64,000 bases of DNA, from the NCBI GenBank assembly GCA_947179155.2, contig OX359278.1, positions 19,106,996 through 19,170,995 on the forward strand, written 5' to 3'. Shown here in pieces: positions 23,462-33,100 of the stretch. Positions within the stretch are counted from its first letter, which is position 1. Each line of letters opens with the position of its first letter. This stretch comes from Hedera helix (taxonomy: Eukaryota; Streptophyta; Magnoliopsida; Apiales; Araliaceae). The position numbers were made by a program, and so were the translations under genes. The notes below the pieces were generated by a model. The model searched no databases and was not told where the DNA came from. It saw only the letters and a list, made by a program, of their open reading frames with translations.

Positions 23462-25272
23462 AAAAGTAGCATGCCCTCATGCCAATCATATTTGATGTGA
23501 TAAGCATATACTTTGTAATTTTATTTGTTTATTAATTAAAGTATCAAGACATTTCTTTATTCATGGTTAATTGGTTGAATTAATTATATGAATAAACCCA
23601 TAGTTTTGGTGAAATGCTTTTAAAATCATGATGTTGATTATGCTAATGAAATCTAAATTCAAGATAGCTCAAAACTAAAATGTTCCTAATCGTGGCATCT
23701 CTAAAACGAGGATTAGTGAATTCAGATAAATTAGTACATACTATACTTGCTTTTATGAAGAGAATGATTGATCTCATAATCAATTTTGTAGAGACACTAT
23801 AGCAAGTATGTAGGTTCTTATTAAAAAATAAGTTCACTGAACGGGACTCGCTCAAGGAACACCTAATGGAGTTTTACTTGCTTATCAATAGGAGTTCTTT
23901 ATGTGATAGTAGTATAATTGATCCTTGAACTTGCGATCATCATAGTATCCTGTGTGTACTGAGTTATACTTTGACATATTCCTTAAGGCTTATTGGAGAT
24001 AGGTGAATGACCAACAAATGATTTACCACTTCCAATAAAAGGAGAGAATGTCCTATGTAATTAGATAAATGACAACTCAGAAATCCTTGATCAAGGTAGA
24101 ATAAAAATTAAAAAGAAGTTTTTAATTTACATTAGAGTTGTACATTTGTGAATTGAAATGCATATGATCAAGTAAATAAGACTTGATAGTAATTCCATGT
24201 CTTATATTTGATTAAGACATTGAGTGATAGAAGATTGAATTGTACGGCAACTATTCGCTTAAAGGTTCATTTACGATCAAATGTTAAAATCTATATTATC
24301 TATAATATCAATTAATCGCTAAGGGGGCTTACCCTTATTATGGAATAAATATTTATTCTGAATTAAAGAGTTAATTCATAATAAATGAATTAGAATTGTT
24401 CTAATTTATTTATTATACAATCGATTTAATATGAATAACCTAAAGGGTCACACCGCAAAAGTGTATATTTATTTTAGAAGTGGATGTCATAATCGTAATA
24501 ATAAATTAAGTATATTTAATTTATACTACGGTGATAGAATAAATTAAGTAGCTTAATATTTATAATTTAGTATTTTCGAAATACTAATTATAAATTAATA
24601 AAAGGGGTCTTATTATTATTATTACTATTATTATTTTTATTACTAGTATTATTATTTAGTTCATAAATGGTTTATGAATTAATTAATAAGTAGTAGTAGT
24701 ATTATAAATAATTAAGTTTCTAAATGATTTACGAATTATAATTTTTATAATAATTAATTTAGTTTCTAATTAGATTATGGAATTAAATTAAAACCTTAAT
24801 CCTAAATAGTTTAGAAGGGTTGACCACATCTATAAATAAGTGAAGTCTTATTATGGATTAGGTTAATGACTCACTTCATAATTCTCTACATCTAAGGAGT
24901 TAGAGAGAGAGAAAGAGATAGAATTAAGGTTAGCCACCCATAGTTTGGAGAAATCAAAATTCACTTCTTTAATTCATAGATCTCTTGGTGGATAATCTTT
25001 AAAGGCTTCACACTTTGGGAGCTAACATTGATCCGTGGAATCTAGTCAGTGAATTTGAAGAAGAACACAAATGATTAAAGGTAGTTGAACTTGTATTTGC
25101 AGAAGCTTAGTTCTACAAATGCATAAATCTTTTATCATTCTTCAATTAATAATAGTCGCATAAGAGAGATCCAAGTTATTGGCTTGTAGAAAAAATTTAA
25201 ATACGATTTATGCTTTTCTTCCGTTGCGCTTACAATTTGATTGTATGTATGCCATATTTTTGCAAACCAACA
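23462..25272 (+). repeat. 3' LTR of the copia element
   Basis: It starts TAAAAGTAGCATGCC (TG changed to TA) and ends CAAACCAACA. It is followed by the GTTTG duplication and then by MULE transposase sequence. Confidence 0.9.
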
Positions 25273-25277
25273 GTTTG

Positions 25278-25370
25278 TAAGACCCAAACGAAAGTTTCCT
25301 TAGTCTCATCTCTTAGCAATGCAAATCCAAACAAACTCGACTGGTAATGGTGGTTAACGCTTAAAGACAT
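25278..25370 (-). pseudogene. FAR1-type MULE transposase, middle fragment
   Basis: On the minus strand this short piece encodes LSVNHHYQSSLFGFALLRDE followed by TKETFVWVL. That corresponds to the conserved VNHHGQSVLFGCALLSDET block of FAR1-type transposases. Across the copia target duplication it continues in frame into QTWLQAMDHKT at 16217 and below, proving the two belong to one gene. On its N-terminal side it ends at the TIR element beginning at 25371. Confidence 0.9.
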
Positions 25371-26998
25371 AACACTCTTTTGATGATAATAACATGATAT
25401 TATTCATATAAGATTCAGTTACATGGTTTGCTTGTTTGTATTACAGCAGTCATTATGACTTTCTACAAATACTAATAAATAAGCATGAAACCTAGTCTAC
25501 ATTTCTTCTTTACGTTCATCATCTTCTTATCGTTCTTCTTTAATTGCAAATAAAATTTTATTCACGAGAATGAGCATAATGGCTTAACAAGTCTAACTAA
25601 TAACACATACACAATTTATATGTTCATGTAAACTTTAACATTCTTTGACATATCGTACATCTCAATTCAATATATCACAAATAACTTTCATTTCATGAAT
25701 TTATAACACATTATCATACAAAGCGTATAAATCACATTTATAACTGGTAAACATAACACATAAGAGTTAGAAGATTTGCCTTGGTGTTTAGTATAATAAA
25801 CACTAAGCATAAACTTGGTAAAATAACCCTACATAATCATATAGTGCATAAGCGGTTAGTTTCAACATATTATATAACTTCATATTTCATATTATAACTT
25901 AACTTAACTATTTTCATAGGTGTTATAAGCTTCCTAACACCCTAGCTCAAAATCACACTTTTAAACCCTTAAATTCGAGAGCCTCCAAGAAATGTTTAGC
26001 TTGGACCTCTTTTACTAAAATAGGCATAAATTTTTTATATGAATAATATTATGTTATTATCATCAAAAGAATGTTATGAATAATCACCTCTCAAGGTTAC
26101 ACCAACCTATGAGATCAAATCTAATAACAGAATTTTACTACTGTGAACCCAAAATTGGCGAACACTTCCATTTATTGTTCATTTCTTCATCTGTTGTCTT
26201 TATCAAAACCTTCGAAGTTCCTAACTTAGCTGCAAAAGTTCATTAAAGCAAGAATGAACAACTATGTTACTTAAGAAGTTTAACAGATATTAAAGTATCA
26301 TATAATTCATGTTTCAGACATGTTTTTCTCTTTTTCATACTTCACTTTTATACAGACTACATGTTACTCATGCTTTACGTTTACTCGTACTTCATGTTAT
26401 TCATGTTCATGCATTTTTACATGCTTCAAAATTGTAGTTCACAAAGTTCACTTAGAACAATCTACTTAGATCATCAAATGAATAACAACAATAATTATAA
26501 CATTATTGCACATAGTACACATTAAATGAGTTCACACAATTCCATGTATCATAGAAAATTTGCATATAACACATAATGATAAATTCTGAAAAATTTGTCT
26601 ATACCGGCGTTTTACCATTATGTTAACTTTGACATCCTTTGCACGACCTACACATTACGTAAGAACCAATAATACATCATTAGTCTATGATTGACCTTAG
26701 CTTAGTCTTACTTTAAGACCCAAACTTTAAGTTATCATTCCCATGTATGGTCTTCATGATTAATATCGTCGGCATACCAATGAGTTACCCATATAACTCT
26801 TAATCCTCTTAGTTTTAAACATTACTCATACTAGTTTATATTACTAGTTTATTTAACCCACTTCAAGTTTGCTTTACATAGTTTATGTATTGGTTTATTC
26901 TATCCACATACATTATTCATACCTCTAATCATCTTTATGGACCATGTAACCGAATCTTATATGAATAAAGATCATGTTATTATCATCGAAAGAGTGTT
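25371..26998. mobile_element. TIR-bounded insertion (~1.6 kb) in the transposase gene
   Basis: The left end AACACTCTTTTGATGATAA and the right end are inverted copies over about 50 bp, including ATTCATATAAGATTC and TACATGG phrases. Another inverted copy of the inner part lies at about 26028-26075. No target duplication is obvious and no transposase is seen. The interior near 25565-25800 resembles the long-LTR elements: it has a TGAGCATAATGGCTTA hairpin-like motif and a GAAGATTTGCCTTGG phrase like 1846-1870. It may be a rearranged LTR fragment or an unknown non-autonomous transposon. About 150 residues expected in the transposase are missing here, so a deletion may have accompanied it. Confidence 0.5.
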
Positions 26999-27004
26999 TT
27001 TATC

Positions 27005-27382
27005 ATTTTTATTATGCACAACAAACATTCTAGCTTTGCATAATGTGCATTGTATATAGTCTCTTTGTCTTGTTATTTTTCCAGTAAAACATTCATCATC
27101 TGGTATATTTTTTAAAGACGTTGGTCTACCTACTTTTTTACAAACATATTACCTAGAAGACAAATTATCAGTACTAACATGTTTAATCTCAAATCCATTC
27201 TTGTGTGCATAGGCTCTATAAAAATTTTCAGCCTCTTCAACATTAGAAAATAAGTGACCTACATATGGGACCATTTTAGTTATATTACTTTCACCTCCAT
27301 TCACAAACTCATATTCATTTGTACACTGTAAACTAGCATGCAATTCAGATGAACTAGATAAAAACATATTTGCAGTAGGCAT
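27005..27382 (-). pseudogene. FAR1 DNA-binding domain of the MULE transposase (N-terminal part)
   Basis: From a possible start at 27382 (MPTANMFLSSSSELHAS) the minus strand encodes PYVGHLFSNVEEAENFYRAY followed by AHKNGFEI. This is the start of a FAR1 DNA-binding domain (family pattern: VGMEF.S.EEA..FY..YA...GF). After a frame change near 27150 it continues as RDYIQCTLCKARMFVVHNKND, the second half of the zinc-binding region. It then breaks off at the TIR element ending at 26998. The upstream part of the frame (to 27604) overlaps the MULE TIR and is probably not translated. It is the N-terminus of the transposase at 25278-25370 and 14907-16217. Confidence 0.8.
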
Positions 27383-27514
27383 TGACAAAGACTTACCAAA
27401 ATTATGAATGGGTGTTGTTTTGCTGAGATACCAGAAACGGTCAGATTCTGTAATTGATGAGAAAATGTACCTGCACTTGGTTGAAATGAAAATGTAGTGA
27501 CAACAGCAATCATC

Positions 27515-27861
27515 AAAATGCTTAGCAAATGGGTTGTTTAGGGTTACTAAAACGACGGCGTAAAGCAGGCCGCTATCAAGGGTAACTACTGGGATTTGTT
27601 TCAAAACGACAACGCTTTATCGTGTCGTTATCTAAGGTAGCGGTTGGGTCAGGCAACTGAGTGGGCCTGCCACGTGTTAGAACAAATGTCAGTTGTTATC
27701 TAAGGTAGCGGCTGTGGACTAAAGTGTTTAAATTTTTTTTCTACCCGCTACCACATGTAATGGCTGTGATTATATTAGACCGTTGGATCATTCTGTCAAC
27801 GGTCTCGGATGCATTTGTTGCAAAAATTCACTTGACAAACATTAGCTATGGATCATTGCCC
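27515..27861 (-). repeat. Right MULE TIR
   Basis: This is the inverse of 10383-10732. The shared blocks include GTAGCGG-type CCGCTACCTTAGATAAC and TAGCGGCCTGCTTTACG. It ends CATTGCCCTA at the TA/TG microsatellite (27862-27935). Confidence 0.85.

Positions 27862-27935
<74 letters not shown>
27862..27935. repeat. (TA)n(TG)n microsatellite
   Basis: About 24 bases of TA repeat run into about 50 bases of TG repeat at the outer edge of the MULE. Open frames spanning it are low-complexity artefacts. Confidence 0.9.
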
Positions 27936-27938
<3 letters not shown>

Positions 27939-29675
27939 TGATCCCTAAACAATGTTATAAATTTAAGATTATCTTGACAACAGATCCGAAAAACATTCAC
28001 AATAACATGTCTGCATCATGTGTTGCATAATGAGGATTTCTAAAAATTACAGTCCGTACTTTAGTCGTGTTTACTCTACTAGATACTAAGAACAAGAAAA
28101 ACAATGGAAAGAAACCAAACTTTTTGGTTGAGTTTAAAGTCTTCCTCAATCTTCCACTTTTTCCATGTGCACATGGATTATTCATAATTTCTCATCCGCA
28201 TTACTAAAACCCTTCATTAAGAAGTACGTATCTTAGGCTAGAAATATGTAAATGGATTATTCATAATTTCTCATCCGCATTACTAAACTTAAACCCTTCA
28301 TTAAGAAGTATCATAGGCTAGACAACATTTCTCTAAAGCAGTTTTATATCATCAATCTATTTCTCAAAAAATTGTACTGAAGTGTAATTAATATTCATTT
28401 TGAAATGTTACACACTCCAATCTAACCTTAAAGGCACTATCCTTGTTGAGTGTTCATATTATTGAAGCCAAATGACTTACATCCTGTAATCAATGAATGA
28501 ACTATTGTTGTTAGGTTGCGGATAGAAAATAGAGGTCCTGAAATTATTTTAGATGCCAATAGCACCGATATTGAAGTTATTGCTTAATTTTATGTTGCGT
28601 TTAGACTGAGAGAATAAAATGAAAAAAAGAATATAAAAAACAATAGCGTATTTGATGATCATTTTGGAGATAAACTATTCCAATGGAATGAAAATTTATT
28701 CCATCCATTTGATTTTTATATTTGATTTTTATCCCACGTGAGAGATGGTGAAATAAGATTCATTTAAATAGAATAGATATGTGTGATAATTTTTCATTCT
28801 CCAGCACTACTCTGCAAATAAGAGGCAAACCCTAATCCAGCGTATGCATCAAATGCAATTTCCTTAGGTAGGATACAGTGACCTTCTCCACTAGAAATCT
28901 GATTCAAGCTATACATCACTACTAATATAACTCGTACTGAAAAGGTCCAACCCAATGAAATTCTCTCTCCGGTCTATTTGCTCCTTCATTTCTTACTAGT
29001 TTAAGTCATTGCGGTGAAAGTAATACAAAAGAGGTCGATTACTTCCATTTCTCACATGTATATCACTGTACTAGTAGTTAGGAGGCTTTATTATTTATAG
29101 GTAAGCCTGCAACTTGTGTTATGAAACATTCTTGCTTCTTATATATATGTTCCTCCGTTTATTTGAGATTTTAGTAAAATTGTTCACTATTGTGAATAGT
29201 TGAGTAAATGAAAAGATCGAACTAGGAAAAAGTTAAAACAAAGTTGAACATTCGTTCCGGCCTCTAGCTCTTAGTATAGACATTTAAGTTGTAACAAACT
29301 CTGTTCCGCGTGGGCTTTATTAACTGGATTTATCAAGAACACCAGAGTATGCTGAAAAACAGATGAATCATGAGCACTCATTAATTAAATCATACACAAT
29401 AATGCTTTTGTATAATGTTATTGCACTCCCTAAATTTACGGCTATTATCACAATATAGTCATGAGTTTTATCAGGACAATTTAAGTTTGCCAGTCTGAAA
29501 GTCTTGATCCCGAGTATTTTAATATTCAATACTGGAACTAGAACAAAGGATGAAGAATAAAATATTTTTCAGATAAAAGAAGAAAATTTCATTGATGAAG
29601 TGAGAAGATATTACGACGATCTGGAGGACAAGAAGTCCTTCCAAAAACTTGAGAAATCAAAATAAAACAAATATA
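27936..29675. other. Intergenic DNA between the MULE and the LINE remnant
   Basis: No gene is recognised. A ~79 bp tandem duplication starts at 28175 and 28254 (GGATTATTCATAATTTCTCA). From about 28592 there is a partial copy of the MITE seen at 37622 (TTGCGTTTAGACTGA..., with ATTCCAATGGAATG inside). The rest is AT-rich and non-repetitive by eye. Confidence 0.6.
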
Positions 29676-29682
29676 TTAGTAG

Positions 29683-30115
29683 ATAAAACATGCAGGCCTC
29701 CAATCCTTGTGAATGTCTGACGAAGAAACTCCTAAAAAGTATCCAAATGCATGAGCCCAAAGAGTTGCAAAAAAGAAGAAGAAAAACACTATATATCCCA
29801 AAGTTAAAAAGTTAATATTCATTGCCAGATCATAAAAAAGTCGTGGCATTCCTTTCGATCCAAACACTCCACAAAATGGCAAAACAATCACATATGATGT
29901 CCTAAGAATCCTCCTATCCTTCCCACTGTCAAAACACCTGCATCTGCATAAGAGAAAATCTTGCAACGAAGAGCGACAAATTCAGTATTCACCCAACACA
30001 CCACACACAAAACACAAAACACAAAACTCCACAACTGCCAAACCATCAGACAATGAGGAAACAGATTAGAACTAGACGTTGCTAATTTCAAATCTAATGC
30101 TACAAATGATGTCAA
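29683..30115 (-). pseudogene. LINE ORF2 C-terminal remnant (zf-RVT region)
   Basis: Minus-strand pieces in shifting frames read HCLMVWQLWSFVF, then CDCFAILWSVWIERNATTF, then FATLWAHAFGYFLG. This is the order at the end of plant non-LTR reverse transcriptase ORFs: the HC..W.LW zinc-binding region, the ILW.IW.ERN motif and the ASLWAS tail. Stops and frameshifts separate the pieces, so it is dead. It ends about 20 bp downstream of the expansin-like stop codon on the same strand, so it may contribute to that gene's 3' UTR. Recognition is by motif only. Confidence 0.55.
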
Positions 30116-30133
30116 TGAATGAATTATGCTTGG

Positions 30134-33100
30134 CTATACATTCACTTGTACTCCCGTGTCATACGTCTCTCCAGCCTTCCAGTTTATGGGTGTGTTATTA
30201 ACTGGAACTACCCATGTCTGATCTCCATCATCACCGCTGAATAGCATTCTTATTGACAAGGATCCACTAGGGGGAGAAGTTGTTGTCCATACTGCGCCAT
30301 AACTCCGATCTAATAGCTTGCACGCAATTTTTTTTGTCTGCGTATAATAAATGGTATCTCAATATTTAGGAAGATAAAAGCATATATTCATTTTCTGGGC
30401 ATTTTTTGAAAACAGTGCAACTCTGTTTAGTAGTTACCGTAAAATTATGTTCTTCAATATATTTTTCTTAGATCTATTGAGAATCTAGGCTATGTTTACA
30501 AAAATAACGGTTGTGATAAGACTGTTCGTAATAATTTATTATTATTATAAATTATTTATCTTATGATTAGTCTGTTATTTATTCATGAACTATTTGTTAT
30601 CATTTTTAAGGTCACTTAATACCTAAAAAGAGAATTATATTATACCACCTTTCCACTTGATATTATAATTCATTGTCAAATGACCTTAGGATTGACTAAA
30701 CATAGTCCATGAGATTAAATAATTAACTAATAATTGAATAAAATTGTAATGACCCAGAAATTCGTAAGACTGATGAGTATAGTCTTAGGTAAATTGTGGA
30801 TATTCATAAGTCTGATGAGTATGGTCTTAGGTAATTGATGTAATTTAAGGCTACGCTAATCCTTGGATGAGGATGTAGTGGATAGGCGATTTGAGAAAAT
30901 TTTAAGCTTTCGAGGATTCGAGCAAAATTTGAGGTTAAGACATAAAGCTAACCTTGGTAAAGTGATGGCCGATCACTGGAAAGGAATTGGAGTCCTATCA
31001 CGAAGGGACTATGACAGTGTTTATAAAACAATAAGTAAAACAATGCCTATGATAAGATAATCGATGAGATTGATCGGCGGGGCAAATGTTGTAAGGATGT
31101 AGTGCTAATTCCAAGGATGGAATCATTTGTAAGGATTAAGTTAAAAACTTAATCTGAGGAAAATAATTGTTAGGAGTTTAAAACCTAGAATTGGTTGAAG
31201 GGGTATATGATAAGGTATACACTAAGTTAAGTATCTATATAGTATATAGGTGCAGAAAACATGATGAGGAAGAATTACCCTCATATTTTGGATTTACCTT
31301 ATATTGAAATTTCGGGGAAGAAATTATTATAAGGGGGGAAGAATGTAGCGACCCGAAATATTTTAATATAGAGAAATGGAATTATTGGCTGTAATTGTAA
31401 ATTTCTAGAGGATTAAATTAAATCATTATATGATGGCTTGGTTTATTTAATTATGTGTTGAAGTAATTAAAGGAATTTAAGGAAGATTCAATTAATGGGT
31501 TAATTAAATTAATGGACCAACCTAGGTTGTATAGTATCAAAGTTTGATAGGGTAAATGAGCTATGTGATATTTAATTAAATAGCTAGCAAGTTAAGTTGG
31601 ATGTGTAAATTAATTAATATGGTTATTAATTAATGAGATTTCGTAAACATTAATAATGTTATATTTATTTCCATTGGGAAAGTTATTGATAGTGGGGTAT
31701 TAATATTTTTAATTTTCACTAGGAATTTAATTTGGGCAACCCAAAGCTTAGTTACAATAGAAGTAACAATTGGGCCTCCAATTGTTTAATTAACAAAATA
31801 AATAGCAGCCCAGCCCAAGAATAATAACATAACCCGGTGGAAAAGTAAGAGTGTCACTCATTTAGGGACAAAACCTCAGAAAAAGCAGAGCACGCGCAGT
31901 TTGTGCAAAGCTCAAGGAATCAGTGCTGAGAAAAGAAGGAACAAGTCAGGCATAGGGGAGGCTATAGGGTCCAACTCCTCAGAGTTGTCTAAGGCTGAGA
32001 GAGTGTTGTATAACCTCAGTCATTCCCTCATTTCCCCTTCGCGTTCATTTAGGATAAGAGAGATATTGAGCTTGAGAAGTAAATGCAAACTTCAAAGGAG
32101 TTCATGTTATTCGAGAAGGCAGAATCTGAATGTAAATCATTTGTCAAAGATTGAAGGTATTATCCGGTTATTTTGATTTAACTAGTTTTATCTTATTTTG
32201 GATTAAGAAAACAGAATATGCTAGAGTTGCATATGAGGTGTTTAAATGAGAGTAATATGAACTCGGTAGTCGAATGTTGTTGAAACTAGTTAATGATTGA
32301 ATTAGAACTAGAATAGTGGTTTTGGTTATTTTACACAGTCAACATTGTGAGTCTGAACCACAGTTGGTTTGTACTCAGTGTTCATGTTCATAAAACTTTA
32401 GAATGAACTTGTAGTAGAGTGCTGGTAGTAGAGTGAACTGGTAGTAGAGTGCTCTGGTAGTAGAGTGAACTGGTAGTAGAGTGCTGCTGGTAGTAGAGTG
32501 CTCTGGTAGTAGAGTGCTGCTGATAGTAGAGTGAACTGGTAGTAGAGTGCTGCTGGTAGTAGAGTGAACTGGTAGTAGAGTGCTGCTGGTAGTAAAGTGG
32601 ACTGGTAGTAGAGTGTTGCTGGTAGTAGAGTGGACTGGTAGTAGAGTGCTGCTGGTAGTAGAGTAGACTGGTAGTAGAGTGCTCTGGTAGTAGAGTGTTG
32701 CTGGTAGTAGAGTGAACTGGTAGTAGAGTGCTGCTGGTAGTAGAGTGCTGCTGGTAGTAGAGTGTTGCGGGTAGTAGAGTGAACTGGTAGTAGAGTGTTG
32801 CTGGTAGTAGAGTGCTGCTGGTAGTAGAGTGAACTGGTAGTAGAGTGCTGTTGATAGTAGAGTGAACTGGTAGTAGAGTGCTGCTGGTAGTAGAGTGCTC
32901 TGGTAGTAGAGTGCTGCTGGTAGTAGAGTGAACTGGTAGTAGAGTGCTGCTGGTAGTAGAGTGAACTGGTAGTAGAGTGCTGCTGGTAGTATAGTGCTCT
33001 GGTAGTAAAGTGCAAAACGTAGAGTGAAAAGTCCAAAACGTAGAGTGAAAATCGTAGAGTGAAAGGTCCAAAACGTAGAGTGAAAATCGTAGAGTGAAAA

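Larger units (their letters stand above)
16218..25272 (+). mobile_element. Degenerate Ty1/copia retrotransposon inserted in the MULE transposase
   Basis: Two LTRs of about 1.85 and 1.81 kb (16218-18070 and 23462-25272) enclose a 5.4 kb interior. A GTTTG target duplication flanks the whole. Interior order is copia-like on the plus strand: gag with a damaged zinc knuckle near 20585-20640, a GAG-pre-integrase/integrase part near 21150-21390, a later integrase part near 21640-21780, then reverse transcriptase around 22540-22730. All frames are broken, and the LTRs differ at many sites, so this is an old copy. Being inside the MULE transposase, it is younger than the MULE insertion. Confidence 0.9.
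10282..27862. mobile_element. Large Mutator-like element (MULE) with nested insertions
   Basis: Terminal inverted repeats of about 350 bp lie at 10383-10732 and 27515-27861. They share the tip GGG..AATGATCCATAGC, the phrases AACGGTCTAATATA and CTTGATAGCGGCCTGCTTTACG, and end inside TA microsatellites. Between them lie a plant mobile domain gene remnant, a Ulp1-like protease remnant (plus strand) and a FAR1-type transposase remnant (minus strand). A copia element (16218-25272) and a TIR element (25371-26998) are nested inside. Without those two the MULE would be about 7 kb. Plant MULEs that capture PMD or Ulp1-like genes are known; both together with a transposase in one element is notable. 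All three coding regions now contain stops or frameshifts. Confidence 0.8.

Noticed and set aside
27848..28030. Frames across TA/TG microsatellites (also 54662-54910)
   Set aside because: The sequences are YIYIY and VCVCV runs from dinucleotide repeats.
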